This document shows positions 11,066 to 21,936 of a stretch of 64,000 bases of DNA, one piece after another. Under the pieces are notes generated by a model. It was not told where the DNA came from and did no database searches. It saw only the letters and a program-made list of their open reading frames with translations. Every line of letters begins with the position of its first letter. Within the stretch, counting starts at the first letter, position 1. The DNA lies in contig JAJEKV010000837.1 in assembly GCA_021234155.1 (NCBI GenBank), forward strand, positions 17,857 to 81,856, in the 5' to 3' direction. Source of the DNA: Isoetes taiwanensis (taxonomy: Eukaryota > Streptophyta > Lycopodiopsida > Isoetales > Isoetaceae). The position numbers were made by a program, and so were the translations under genes.

Positions 11066-12349
11066 ACCAAATCTATGTTAATCCTCGATTCTTTAACAAC
11101 TGCTCTATTTCACAATTAGCCAATGGTTTACGTTGTTGGGCTTTGTGGAAACATAACAATTGACTCTTGAGATTCTTTACATCTTTGTGCCTGGTTTGAA
11201 CCGCAAGGACTTGCTCTCCTTCTTCATCAACTTCTACGAGGCGGAAAGGTGTGCTTGCCTCCTCCTTTTGGCACTCTTTTTCTCGATCTTGCTTGGAGGT
11301 ATTCTTTACCAAGCATCTATCATCCAAGTGCCCAACCTCTTTACAAAATGAACACCTTGGGCACTCTCTCCCAAAGTGTCCTCGTTTCCCACATTTACGG
11401 CATGGTTTAGAAAAACATCTAGCTTCCGAAAGTGTCCGTCCTATTGCGATAAGCACATACTAACCCCGAATTTGAAGAAGAAATCTTTGCTGACCTTTAA
11501 CCGCTTACGCTTGTTGTTTGGAGACCTCCATAAGACTTTGCATGCTCAATTTCAGCTTACTTGTGGCCTTGGCAACTTCAGCCTTTATTTCTTCTTCAAT
11601 TTTGGTCTTCTTATCTTTAGCAAAGGCTGCTAAACATGGTTCGGCCTCCTGGTCCCATTCGTGATGGTTGTAGTCAGCTGCATACCCTGGTCCTTCCTCC
11701 TCAGGCAAAGAATGCTGCAATTTTGATAATTCTATGGCCTTAGAGAAGGCTTTATAGACTGAGTCCAAAAGCCCCAAACTTTGCAGCTTGAACATTTTTC
11801 TGTATAACTTAGAATGTGGTTTCAGACCAGCCGCGAAAAAACACCGTGTATGGTCCGTAGGTGTCTCTACGCGCTACCCTCGGCATCTCAGAAGATAAGA
11901 GTTAAATCTTTCCACAAAAAGATGTATGCTCTCGCCCCTCCTAATGGTCATAGTGCAAATCTCTTGTACCAACCCATTCTTGGTGCTCACGGTGCCAAAT
12001 CTTTCCAAGAAATTGTGCACCAATACCTCCCATGTGGTTATCTGGCAGCTCTTTTGATAAAGAAACCATCCCTTGGCATCTCCCTTCATTGCAAGACCAA
12101 AGACTGGAAATCTTGTCTCCCTTTCTTCTTACCAAAATCAGCATAATATTCTTCAAAGTGGCTCAGAAACTCTGTAGGATTTTTGGATCCATCGAACGTA
12201 GGTACTGGAGTAGGCAGGTTTACTTCAATCTGATAGGGGGGAGGCATTGAATGTACCTCTCCTTTCTTTGTGCTACCTTCTCTGCTCGTCGGCTTCTCAC
12301 GTGGTTTTGCTTTTTTGGGTGGCATGCTTGTGTCTTTGTGCCCGGACAA
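11066..12349 (-). pseudogene. Gypsy gag
   Basis: A start Met at 12349 precedes a basic N-terminus, then PTFDGSKNPTEFLSHFEEYY (about 12190-12130), the retrotransposon gag core. GDAKGWFLYQ and FLERFG follow (12080-11990). The C-terminus has two CX2CX4HX4C zinc knuckles, CRKCGKRGHFGREC and CSFCKEVGHLDDRC (about 11410-11310), which would bind element RNA. The frame shifts at least three times across the region. Gag forms the particle in which the RNA is copied. Confidence 0.82.
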
Positions 12350-12365
12350 TGCTCACGGAATCAAA

Positions 12366-12385
12366 GTATCTCGGTAGAACCTCCA
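12366..12385 (-). promoter_or_regulatory. Candidate primer-binding site
   Basis: Five bases inside the 5' LTR end, the minus strand reads TGGAGGTTCTACCGAGATAC. Starting with TGG it could pair with the CCA end of a tRNA. The tRNA identity was not established. Confidence 0.5.
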
Positions 12386-12704
12386 AAGAATGTTGCCACA
12401 ATTCGGCTCTATTGGGCAACTATTACGTTTTAGTCTGAACCTCGGGAACTAGTCTCTTGGGGGCCTAGTTCCACCCCTTAAAAAACAAGGCTTTAGAAAA
12501 TAGGCAAGTTTCCTTCTCTCTATTTCAAAAAGAAGGAATTGCACCGCATTGATGTAACAAGCATTGAGATAGTATAGTTTTTGTTTTCCTTGTAGGGTGC
12601 ACACAAGATCCAAATTCCCCACCTCTGTTTCAAAGAAGAGAAATGAATCCGGAAAACAATATGCGTCATAACGCTACATGTGGGTAATGGTATTAGAGCA
12701 GCCT

Positions 12705-12900
12705 GGTCATGTCCCATTGTTTTCTTGCTAGTTTGCTACATTCCCCATGCAGCTCTAAGTTCTACCGGGTACATGATGCGAACGGATGTCGTCTTAGGTA
12801 TAGGGAAGCGTATGATGACATAGACCGCTATAATCAGCAGGGACAAGTGTTTTTGCTTGGAGATTTCAATGCTTTCATTGACCTTGATTTTGTTCGGTGA
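12705..12900 (+). pseudogene. LINE B endonuclease fragment
   Basis: The plus frame contains GQVFLLGDFNAFID (about 12840-12880). GDFN is the conserved block of LINE apurinic-type endonucleases, which nick the target to prime reverse transcription. The N-terminal half of the domain is missing, so LINE B is 5'-truncated. Confidence 0.7.
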
Positions 12901-14164
12901 CCTTCAAGGTAATTGATAATGCTGATCCGCTTTGGCAGAAGACGGCTATTATCCGGAATACCACGGCACTCCGGGATATGGTGGCTAGACCATTTGGCTG
13001 ACCGGTAGTCCCGGCTCTGCCGAGTTTTGACATGGTAATTTGTAATGGTATCTTGGCGATGGCCACACTCGGGGGTGTTACTTGCGGGAGTGATAGGCGG
13101 GGATGGGGAGCCTAGTGTGTTGGATTACCTTCTCGCTCCGTGGTGACACTTGACATGGTTACACCTCTCCCAAGAGGGATCTTGGCTTGTGCTCTGACGT
13201 AAAAAATATCTCTCTCTCTCTCTCCATTGGCACAAGCCGGAGGATGAGGAGGCTTTGTCGGATCACTACCAGCTTTATGTCCGCTGAATTGGGAGCACTC
13301 AATAGCGGAGACAACGCAAAGGGGCGTGGAGGGTTACCATACATCCCACGCCATCGAGGCGAGGGGCGGTATGAATCTGTGTTAGTGCGGGAATTACAGG
13401 GGTTTGATATTTGCACTTGGTCATAGATCCACGATTCGCGGCCACCGAGCCCTACCAAGACTATAAGCTCTTCTAAAAGCCAAGAAGGGGAGATACATGG
13501 CGAAACCAGGGCGCTGTTTGACATGCTCATGGCGAGCCAAAAGCTTTTTGGCGTAAGGTGTTATATAAGAAGCGCCAATGTGGCTGGTAATGTAAGTGTG
13601 GAGCAATGGATGCCAGAAACGGGGAGTTATATGACCCGCCAGAGCTAATGCCGTGGTCCGGTCGAGTAGGAGAGGTGTTGCGAAAACTCACCTTGGGGAG
13701 GATACCCAAAATGTCTCGTGCATCCGGGCGAATGGTAAGGCAAAGGATTTCTGTGGGCTGCAGGCCGAGTATTGAAATGGGGTGGCCCATCAGCCAGGTA
13801 GGGCCCCGGCGGTGATCATTAACCGTGCTCTCGAGCGAGGGCTCCCTGTGAGTGGATGGTTAGAAATACGGTTGTTCTGTTCATAATATTTGGTGAGCCG
13901 GACGTGAATTACGGATGATTATGGTGCTCGCCGCTTGCAAAGCTCCCGCGGTGGTGGTGAGAAGAAACTTACTAAGCGGGCGAGGAGGCGGGTAAAGCGT
14001 ACTGGTCGCAAAGCCGCTTTACCACCTACTCCACGGCCGACCATATCTTCACTTTGAGAGTGTTGATGGAGTGCAGCCGGAATGAGCGGCGGACTTGTAT
14101 TGCTGCTTTGTAGATTTTAAGATCGTGATATGATACCGCTCCCGAGACATACTGTGGCGAGAGG

Positions 14165-14512
14165 TTGCAAGAATTGCAGTTCCCGGAGTTGCGAAATGTG
14201 GTGCACCAGCTTTATGATGGATTTATGTCAGATCAGCCTTATGAGGATCGGTGGGTAGCTAGCACTATGGGGATTAAGGGGCTGCCGTTGTCTCCAGCGC
14301 TTTTGGGTTGTATATTGATAGCTTGGAGGCGTGGATGCAGCACCATGGGGAATAGGGGTGCAATTATCGATCGACCTCGTGAGCGATTCTTATATGCGGA
14401 TGATGTAGCTTTGCTAGCTCACACCGGCCCGGCAGATATCTGCGGCATTTGGATGCCCTCGATGGGATTCTCCGTGGGGCCAACGGAAATGATGAACTTG
14501 CACAAAAACTAA
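14165..14512 (+). pseudogene. LINE B reverse-transcriptase core
   Basis: The plus frame reads FPELRNVVHQLYDGFM, then GLPLSPALLG (about 14280), the block before the active site. FLYADDVALLAHT follows (about 14390-14430), with the YADD catalytic motif. The frame is open for 115 codons, but the flanking RT sequence (13080-14160 and 14520-15000) is broken by stops and frame changes. Confidence 0.85.
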
Positions 14513-15066
14513 GCTTCTCGCGATCCTGTCTTTCATAACACCCTATCCGGAGTTCTAATACAGGGGCGAGGAAGTGGAGATGGTGCGAAGCTTCAAGTAT
14601 CAGGAATTGATTTCACTACTAACATGCTGTGGGATGAGTGTGTGGAGAGAAAACTGATCTGTTGGAAGGCTTTTATATATGGCAAAACGCTAAGTGTTCT
14701 TAGGATAGATCTCGCGGATCTGCAGGAGAGCACACCTTTAGAGAGCTTTTTGGCTGGGACGGCTGCTATATGGGGTGGAGGTTTAGCCCACAGCTTAGCA
14801 AAAAATAATGGGATAGGTTGAAAGGGTGCGTAAAAGCTTTCTTGACCTATAGCTTGGGAGTGAAGGACCGTGCCGTGTCGAGATTTTGTTGTACATGAGA
14901 CGGGGTCTCGCCTTTTACAAAGATTCCCCCGCTATCACGAGCATCTTACTTGCTTCCATAAGGTGGGATGGGATGAGCATCGCCACCCCACAAAAGTGTT
15001 GTTAGCGGGGCCTAAATGCAATAAGAGGTATGGCACGAGCCTTAATCGTAAGGGATGGTTTAGGAG

Positions 15067-15465
15067 GTGGTGCATGGATTACCACGGATGGTGGCACTGG
15101 CGATTACGTCTGCGCGAATGGGCAAATTGGATGCCGGGCTATCTTTGCCACTGTGGGATGCCTCTACTCTTGCAAAACCCAAGGCAGTACTATCACTGAG
15201 TATTAATCCCAGCCTTGAGCATGGACTATCCCGGTTGAAAGTACACATCTCTGTGAAAGCGAGGAGAGCTATTGCCGCCATAGGACGGGTTCCCATTACC
15301 TCTGCATTGGGAGCAATGTCATTTGGGGGTGAATGGCGCACGCAGGATCCCTGGGTGGAGGAGAGGATATGTCGGTGTTGTGAGATGCACGTGATAGAGG
15401 ATGAGCACCATGCCTCGGCGGGTTACCCGGCATATGCCCATGTCCAGCGAGGCACACGATCTTAG
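15067..15465 (+). pseudogene. LINE B C-terminal Cys/His region
   Basis: This open stretch of 132 codons contains ARRAIAAIGRVP, then RICRCCEMHVIEDEHHA (about 15370-15415) followed by AGYPAYAHVQRG. That arrangement of Cys-Cys with Asp/Glu-His matches the C-terminal domain of many plant LINE reverse transcriptases, thought to help bind template RNA. Confidence 0.72.
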
Positions 15466-15499
15466 ATGCTACGACACACCGCTACATCGATACTCGCAT

Positions 15500-15752
15500 C
15501 ACCTATGGTAAGCTGACCGCGGAGCTATATCCCGATTTCGGGTCCGGACTTGCTCTTCCGGGGCATGGTATTTGAGAGCTTATTGTTGGGTTTTTCCTCC
15601 CAAGTGGGGTTTTTTCATCCCTGTAGTAGGGTTCCACTTTGTCTGATTACATTGTTTTTTTTTTGGTGTTGGGGTTTTTGGCTTTTGCACGATACGTGCC
15701 GTCTCATAGGCCTCGGCCTCGTGGGCGTTAAAATAAACTTCCTTCCTTCCTT
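15500..15752 (+). other. LINE B 3' untranslated region and tail
   Basis: T/G-rich, non-coding DNA ends in AAAATAAA and four CTTC/TTCC repeats, abutting the resumed LTR. Confidence 0.65.
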
Positions 15753-16876
15753 CCCTTCTATTTCTTTGGCAAAAGGGAATGCTTTTAGTATGAAAGTCTT
15801 TTGATTCAAATTCTCCACCTCTGCTTTTCAAAGAAATGAATTTGGAAGAATAGTGTGCTCCACCTTCCGTTCTTTGGATTAAAGAGAATGATCGGGTATG
15901 CAAGTCTTTGTTCAAATATGAAGGATATTTTTTGCAAAATGCACAAAGATCAAAGATCAAGTTCTCTCCCTCCTTTTCAAAGGAGAAATGGTTACAGGAG
16001 AACAATATTTCGATCTAGGGAGAATCCTTGTGTAATTAGTATCTGAAAGAGGGCAAAGCAATGGTATATGGGAAATCAAAAGAAATTGAAAAATTATTGT
16101 GATGAAATTATAATTTTTAGCATTAGGAAAAGGGCCAAAGGAAATGTGAATAGGCTCCTAGAGTGAATTGAAGGAGACTCTAGACCAACATGAACATATC
16201 CAATGCATCTTGAAATCAACAAGCTTGAGATTGAATAGAATAGAAATATAACAGTTCAATAACCGGTTTTTACAAGAAAACATAGATGAAAGCGGCTCTT
16301 CTTGAATCCAGTTCCCACATGGCGAGTGCTTCTGATCTTTATGCTTTCAGAAAAACACATACCAACAAGCCGGTACGGCATCCCATAGCTGCAGATGCAA
16401 CTTCCCTCCCCAGATCCGATAGCTTGACAAATTCTCAGCTCCCAGCTTGGTTCAAAAATCGATTAACCCTAATTAATTTTTTGTTGCTTTTTTCGTCCTT
16501 TCCATTTCTTCACTTGTTGTTTTCCTTTTTTTTTTTCTTCAATAGTCGAAAATGCCTTCAACAACTAAAACGAGAGATAAAACTAGCTAGCAACTATGAG
16601 CCTAGGAGTAACTCTCCTTTTTTTTTCTTTTCTTTTTTCTCCTTTTTTTTCTCTTTTTTCTAATATCGCAAGTATCTTTTGTCTTTGTGGTAGCACCCAC
16701 GACCATGAATATGCTCCGGCAATTTCATGAGGTGATCCAACTCACCAGTCTTCAACCATCCTCGCCACTTCAAATGCTTACTCCAACATCTCCATCATCC
16801 TCAGCTTCAAGTAAACCTATAAAAAGATACATGCCCAAAAATGTAAGTAAGGGTGGATTTTGTTACTGTTCGAACA

Positions 16877-17430
16877 TGATATTCTACCAAAATACTCGGT
16901 GTTTGACAAAGGGCTTCCACTTGGCGGATACATACACATTTTACGCAAGCAACATCTCATATGGGGTCCGAGTTTTAACTCCAATTCTTCAAGCAAGAAG
17001 CGCTTTTGAACCTTTTCTACTTCCTTCCACTTTGACGGTACAGAAGACGGGACCCCGGACCATGCAACCAAACAATACGGTGCTATTTGAACCAATGTCA
17101 AAACATTAATTCTATTTGAGGTGCCAACTCGGATATGGTTATGTGCGCAATATTGAGCATATGATATAATGCCCTTAGCCCCCGATATTCTCTTCTTTAA
17201 CTCCGGGCTATTCCATTTATAGTTATTTGTCAACTCTATGCCCAAATACTTGTATGATTTTACCTGTTCCAAAATCTCTCCATCAAATTCCGTATCCGCT
17301 TTTTGGCGAGATCCCATCACCATCACCTTCGTTTTCCCTTTATTCACACTCACACCAGCATAGACACAAAATTTCTCAAGTTCTTGCGTATTCGTACAAG
17401 CTTTTCTCATTTGGGCCAAGACATTTACAG
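16877..17430 (-). pseudogene. LINE A, reverse-transcriptase part 5' of the Gypsy insertion
   Basis: The minus-strand frame (about 210 codons, from 17452) reads FCVYAGVSVNKGKTKVMVMG, then VKSYKYLGIELTNN and PYCLVAWSGVPSSVPSKWKE. This is the RT thumb/connection part of a LINE, downstream of the usual YxDD block. It stops matching where the Gypsy element begins and continues at 3891 downward. The 5' side is truncated at the Helitron A terminus. Confidence 0.8.
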
Positions 17431-17471
17431 GCTCCCAATTTATGCCCAGCAACGCTGGGCACCTTTACTAG
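17421..17471 (+). mobile_element. Helitron A 3' terminus
   Basis: ACATTTACAGGCTCCCAA is followed by hairpin GCCCAGC-AAC-GCTGGGC (17444-17460) and CTAG (17468-17471). The last ~50 bases match the 3' end of H4 (27964-28013). No 5' end of this copy was found upstream, so LINE A and its nest may lie within Helitron A, or the element is truncated. Confidence 0.8.
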
Positions 17472-17609
17472 TCTTATATTATAATGTTATACCGTAATTC
17501 TTGGATCAAGCCCTAATTTGAATGGCCAAGATCATCTAGGTGCATCCAAAGGCCGATATTTCTCGCACAATTTTTTACCACTGTGATTGGTCATGTTTTG
17601 ATATCTTAT

Positions 17610-19440
17610 AAGGAAAGGGTAAAGGAAAAGGGAGGAAGAGGAAAAAGGAGGAGAAAAGAGAGAATGTGAAAGGGCAAAAGGGTACGGGGAAAAGGAAGAA
17701 AGGGAAAGGGAAAAGGGTGGGGATAAGAGAGGAGAAAAATGCATGGGAAAAGATAAAGGGCAAGAAAAAATCAAAAGGGTGGGGGTAAGGCAACCTGAGA
17801 AAAGGGTACGAGGAAAAGGGGAAGAGGTAAAGGGGAAAAAGGAAGGGGAAATGGCATAGGAAAAAGAGAAAGAGTGGGAAAAAAGGTGAAGAATGGGAAA
17901 AGGAAGAAAACGAGCATGGGAAAAGGAAAGGGAAAAAGAGCATGCATATGGGAAAAAGGAGAAAACGGAAAAGGGTGAGGAAAGAAAAAAAAGGAAGGAA
18001 AAAATGGCATGGAAAAGGAAAAGAGAGAGGGAAATGTAAGGAAAAAGGGGCACCGAGAAAAGGAAAGGAGTAAAAGGTTGGGAAAATGAGGAAAAGGGCA
18101 TGGAAAAGGGGGAACAAGAAAAGAATGAAGAGAAGGGAAGGGAAAAAGGGCATGGAAAAAGGAAAAGTGAAAGGAGAAAGAAAAAGGGAGGGGAAAAGGA
18201 GGAAATGGAACCCGGAAAAAGGGCATTAAAAAAGGGGAAGAGGGAAATGAGAAAAGAAAAAGGGGAAGGGGTAAGAGAAAAAAGGGAAGACAAAAAGGGT
18301 GAAGACAGGGAAAAAAAGAAGCGAAAAAAAAGACATGGAAAAAATAAAAGGAAAGGGTAGGGGAAAAGAGGAAAATGGGCAGACAAAAAGAGGAAAGAGA
18401 AAAAATGTGGGAAAGGCATGGGAAAAGGAAAGAAAGGGAGAAAGGGTGAAGGAAAGGGAACAAGAGGAAGAGGGAAAGGATCCGAAAAGGAGGAAAACGG
18501 AAAGAAAAAAGTCCATCAGGAAAGGGAATGGGAAAAAGGCCAAGAAAAGGAAAACGGGGAAGGTAAAAAAAAAGAGGATAAGGGAGGGGAAAAAGGGGAA
18601 CGAGAGAAGGGTGAGGAGCAAGAGATTGAAAAAGAGGAAGAGGAAGGGGAAAAGGGCATGGGAAAAAAGGGAAGAGAGAAAGGGTGAGGAAAGGGGAAAA
18701 AGAGCTTGGGAAAAGGAAACAATAAAAACAAATGAAGGAAAGGGGAAAGTGGAAAAGGGAAAAAGGGGAGAGGGTGGGGAAAGGAGGAAAAGGGGCACAT
18801 GAAAAGGGTAGAGAAGAGGGATTGGAAAGAGGCATAGGGAAAGAGAAAATGAGAAAAAAGGAGAAGGGAAAGGGAAAAAGAGCATGGAAAAAAGCGAAAG
18901 GGTGGCGAAAGAATGAAAAATAAAGGAAAATAAAAGAGCAAAAGGAAGGTGGAAAGGGGGGAAGGGAAGGAAAAATGGGCAGAAGGAAAAGGGGAGAGGG
19001 AAATGGGAAAAAAGAAGCAGAAAAGGGCAAGGATAAAGCGGAAGATGATGGGAAAAAGAAGAAAAGGGGCACTGAAAAGGTGGAGAAACGAGAAGAAAAA
19101 ACGGCATGGGAAAAGGGAAAGTGAAAAGGAAAAGAAAAAGGAAAGGGAAAGGGGAAGGAAAAGGAAAAGGGAAAGGGAAAAATGGGAAGGCGGGAAAGGA
19201 TAAAAAGTGTGAAAAGGGCCGTTAGAAAAAAGGGAATGGAAAGAGGGAAGGGAAAAAGGGAAAGGGAAAAGGAAAGGGAAGAGAAGGGGATAAAAAAAGG
19301 AAAAAGAATAAGGGAAAAAGAAGACATGTAGGAAAAATGAGAAAAAGGAAAAAGAAAAAAAGGAAAGTGTGTAGGAAAACGAGGAAAAAAGGGAAATGCG
19401 GGATAGAGCAAAAGGCAAAGGGAAGAGGAAGGGTGTCGAA
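17610..19440 (+). repeat. Polypurine tract of H3
   Basis: About 1.8 kb of nearly pure A/G lies on the plus strand, with recurring GGCATGGGAAAAGG and GGGTGAGGAAA modules. Apparent long frames on either strand are compositional and should not be annotated as proteins. Confidence 0.9.
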
Positions 19441-19465
19441 TGCATAAAAACCTCTTAAAGCTCAG

Positions 19466-19960
19466 CAATGCTGGGCTTTGGTTTCCCGGGGACTTCACCA
19501 TGTTGAACCAGTATGGACCAACATCGTGACTGATAGGGGGGTTTTTTATTGCCTAGGGGGTCCGTAGACGTATGGGTTGGCTGTACGGAAAACCAAGAAT
19601 TTGGAGTACTCCAAACGGAAGGGGTGGTGGGCGGGAAATGGCGCTCCCGCATGGATCCGGGTAGGGGTATAGGGCTTCAGGAAGCTTCAGGGGTAAGCCG
19701 AAAGCCTAGTAATGGCGGAGCTATGCAAAGTATGGCTGGACGTGGATCTCCTAATCAGGTCCGTGGAAATTATAAGTTTTAATCTTAATCTTTGGTAAAA
19801 CCCAAAGTATGGCGGATCAAATCAGAAGATAAGTTATATGAATACTCAATAATATAGCTCGCTTTTAATTGGGCTTCAATATATGGTTTCTATGACTTAT
19901 TTCTGTAATCTTTTCCTTTTGCGGATGAAATCCAAATTTTATGATTTTGTCCTGTGTTAC
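19466..19960 (+). other. Captured segment of unknown origin
   Basis: GC-richer DNA follows a degenerate hairpin GCTCAGCAATGCTGGGC (19459-19475). A plus frame at 19549-19782 is open for 77 codons but shows no recognised domain. It is absent from H1, H5 and H6, so I infer host DNA acquired with the DGAT2-like fragment. Confidence 0.45.
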
Positions 19961-20059
19961 ATGAGTTTCTTTGTATATCTTAGCCTCTTGGGCCAATAGT
20001 TGCAAAAAAGGTGCAGCGTTTTCATTTCATGTTCTATATTATCGTTTTCATTGTGTTTG

Positions 20060-21090
20060 AAACCATGTTGGCAAGCAACTTTTGCTTCATGTCTTCCGTT
20101 ATTCATTCGTAACATCATATGTATTTTTCCGAAGGCCCTTGCTACACCAATATTGTGCCACATCCGGACATGGATGGGTTCTATTCCCGCATCAAGGAAA
20201 GTCTTTACACAACCCCCGAACGATGGTTGTTCGTTGTTGTTCCTGGTGGTGTTCGTGAAATCTTTTATATGGAATCGGACATGAGGTCGATAATGAGAAA
20301 CCTACATTAGCTATTATTGTGCTAACTATTCTTCTAAGACTTTCTGAATTCATCGCCGTGTAGCATTTTGAAACAACGATATGGGTTTGTTCGGGTTGCT
20401 ATTGAAACTGGAGTAATCAGTTGGTACACATCTTGCATTTTGGGCGTGTATTCTATTGCTAGTTATTTTGGGGCTCTAGTCAAAAGCAAGGAAAAGAACA
20501 AGTGAGTAATTTAGTATGCAATAAATGTTTGAAATTATTATGGGACTTTTTTCATATTGTATTAAGTTGTGATGAGTTAAGGAGCTATGCCAAAACAATG
20601 GATTTCAATGTTGTTTTTAGATCGATGTATACTGTGGTGGTGGAAGCCAAGAGGAAAATTTATTTATGGGTCTCAAAGAGCACTTAAATTTACTCCTTGA
20701 TATTTTGGGGGGAAGATATGGGTATGTAACATCATATTGCCATTATTCATCCTCCATTTATTCCTCGTTGTTTAAGTAGGAATTTCCACTTCAAAGTAGT
20801 TAAAGACATGTGTAAATTTGTTTTCAGATCTCCGTTCCATATAGGCGACCATTATACATTGCTGTTGGGAGCCCCATTGAAATGACAAAAATCCTCGCCC
20901 AAGAAAGATGAGGTAATTTAATTTGTCTTAGCTTTTGTAGATTTCATTCACAAGTAATTTTTTTATCTGTTGTTTCAGTTGCGGGCTTTGTGCTTTCAAA
21001 GTTTATACAAGCTATTGAGGAGTCAGACGTATCGGAAGCACAAGGCAAACCGCTTGGATTCAAAGATACAATACTTCATGTATATTAAGC
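20060..21090 (+). pseudogene. DGAT2-like acyltransferase gene fragment captured by Helitron H3
   Basis: Motifs of type-2 diacylglycerol O-acyltransferase, an ER enzyme that makes triacylglycerol from diacylglycerol and acyl-CoA, appear in order across three frames. They are IRTWMGSIPASRK (20145-20200), VVVPGGVREIFYM (20232-20272), RYGFVRVAIETG (about 20379-20415), SQRALKFTP with YFWGRYG (about 20673-20720), PYRRPLYIAVGSPIEMTKI (20837-20893) and KHKANRLDSK (about 21035-21065). Two intron-like gaps with GT and AG borders (about 20722-20827 and 20913-20979) lie at plausible places, so this is genomic rather than retrotransposed DNA. The N-terminal half is missing and frameshifts break it. A related DGAT2-family acyltransferase is possible. 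Confidence 0.72.
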
Positions 21091-21860
21091 GGCCGCAGGG
21101 TTATTCCATAACATTGTTTCACTTTATCTAGCTTGCCAAGAGAATCACTGCCAGTATTCCCCGAATCAAGTCATGATGTTCAACTATTTGTTTGGGGTAG
21201 TGCTGGCATAAGATTTGTTAGTTTATGTACAGTGTCCGACAAGATCATATGCTTAGTGAACTATTTTCAGAAAATGGTTGAAATGCCTACAATTTATACT
21301 CCTCTACATATTGATAAAAACTTTTGTTTGTGCATGTGGTTAGATTCTTCCTTATGGTTGGGGAGGATAAATGTTCTTGTGATGTATTTATTCTTTGTAA
21401 AGGTTGTGTCCATTGTGGTGTTTATTTTAACAGCTTGCCTAACTTCGAGGGTGAAACTTTCTCATCCACGTGTCCCTCCACTTTATCCGGCACAAAGATT
21501 CATTGTGTGGATCAAAAATTTAATCCAACCAAGCACCTTCTCTGGTCGAACTAGCTTAGCTAGCCCTTGTAATGACTAAAAAAATATTCAAAAAATGACC
21601 ATATGTGCTACAAGGGCTAGGACTTTTCTTATGGTGTCCAGTATATGTATGGGAAAGGGTATATGGATTGCTAGTTGGGACTGGAGTACATGTACGGATA
21701 AGGGGCCAAAATTAAAATTCATATATGCACGTATGGTTGGGGGTTTCACCAAAAAAGTTAGACAGGGGTTTGGGGCCGACCCCTTGCACGCACATGCCAT
21801 ATGCTCTATATAAAGGGGTGAAGCCCCCGGGTTTGGTTTCTATTATATTAGGTTTATAAA
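21091..21860 (+). other. Remaining captured or 3'-flanking DNA in H3
   Basis: A plus frame (21133-21579, 148 codons) and overlapping frames show no recognised domain. The segment is probably downstream sequence of the captured gene. The native Helitron tail starts at about 21861. Confidence 0.4.
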
Positions 21861-21936
21861 AATGAGTCTGAGCTTAATAGTTTTCGTCCACACAAATTCT
21901 GAACTCATGCCCAGCAACGCTGGGCACCATTACTAG

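Larger units (their letters stand above)
12669..15752 (+). mobile_element. LINE B, 5'-truncated, inserted in the 5' LTR
   Basis: The left LTR gives the uninterrupted sequence around GTCACCTTCTATTTC (4162-4176); here ~3.08 kb lies between GTCA and CTTCTATTTC. The insert ends in AAAATAAA followed by a short (CTTC)n tail (15737-15753), as in LINEs with simple-repeat tails. Its body encodes endonuclease, reverse transcriptase and a C-terminal Cys/His motif on the plus strand. No distinct target duplication can be separated from the tail. Confidence 0.78.
3892..16876 (-). mobile_element. Ty3/Gypsy LTR retrotransposon, decayed, with nested insertions
   Basis: Two related LTRs, at 3892-5302 and 12391-16876 (the latter interrupted by LINE B), flank a minus-strand gag-pol region. 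The order 5' to 3' is gag (about 12349-11066), protease (about 10960-10840), an RNase H-like domain (10420-9930), reverse transcriptase (9560-8800), a second RNase H part, and integrase (6540-5350). The LTRs begin TGTTGCC and the left one ends GGCAACA. The element sits inside LINE A. No clean 5-bp target duplication is visible (GTATT against TGATA). Every domain has frameshifts or stops, so it is non-functional as written. Confidence 0.88.
12391..16876 (-). repeat. 5' LTR of the Gypsy element, split by LINE B
   Basis: The LTR sequence runs 12391-12668 and resumes at about 15754-16876. Compared with the left LTR it has frequent one-to-several-base differences, and its right end (TGTTCGAACA) has lost the perfect GGCAACA. 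As the element is on the minus strand, this is the copy holding the promoter (U3-R-U5). Confidence 0.85.
17472..21936 (+). mobile_element. Helitron H3 with captured host DNA
   Basis: The 5' end TCTTATATTATAATGTTATA begins directly after Helitron A's CTAG. The 3' end has hairpin 21909-21925 and CTAG 21933-21936, then T. Comparison with H5 shows that the polypurine body runs to CATAAAAACCTCTTA (about 19457) and the native tail resumes at ATGAGTCTGAGCTTAATAG (about 21861). In H5 those two points are about 20 bases apart; here ~2.4 kb lies between them. That insert carries a DGAT2-like gene fragment with introns. Total length is 4,465 bp; no Rep/helicase frame is seen. Confidence 0.8.

Noticed and set aside
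12685-12705. TGGTATTAGAGC, resembling a tRNA-Met primer-binding site
   Set aside because: It lies inside LINE B and not next to an LTR end. The Gypsy element has a better-placed candidate at 12366-12385.
17771-19501. 576-codon minus-strand frame
   Set aside because: Same compositional artefact, in the H3 tract. A/G-only DNA rarely makes stop codons on the pyrimidine strand.
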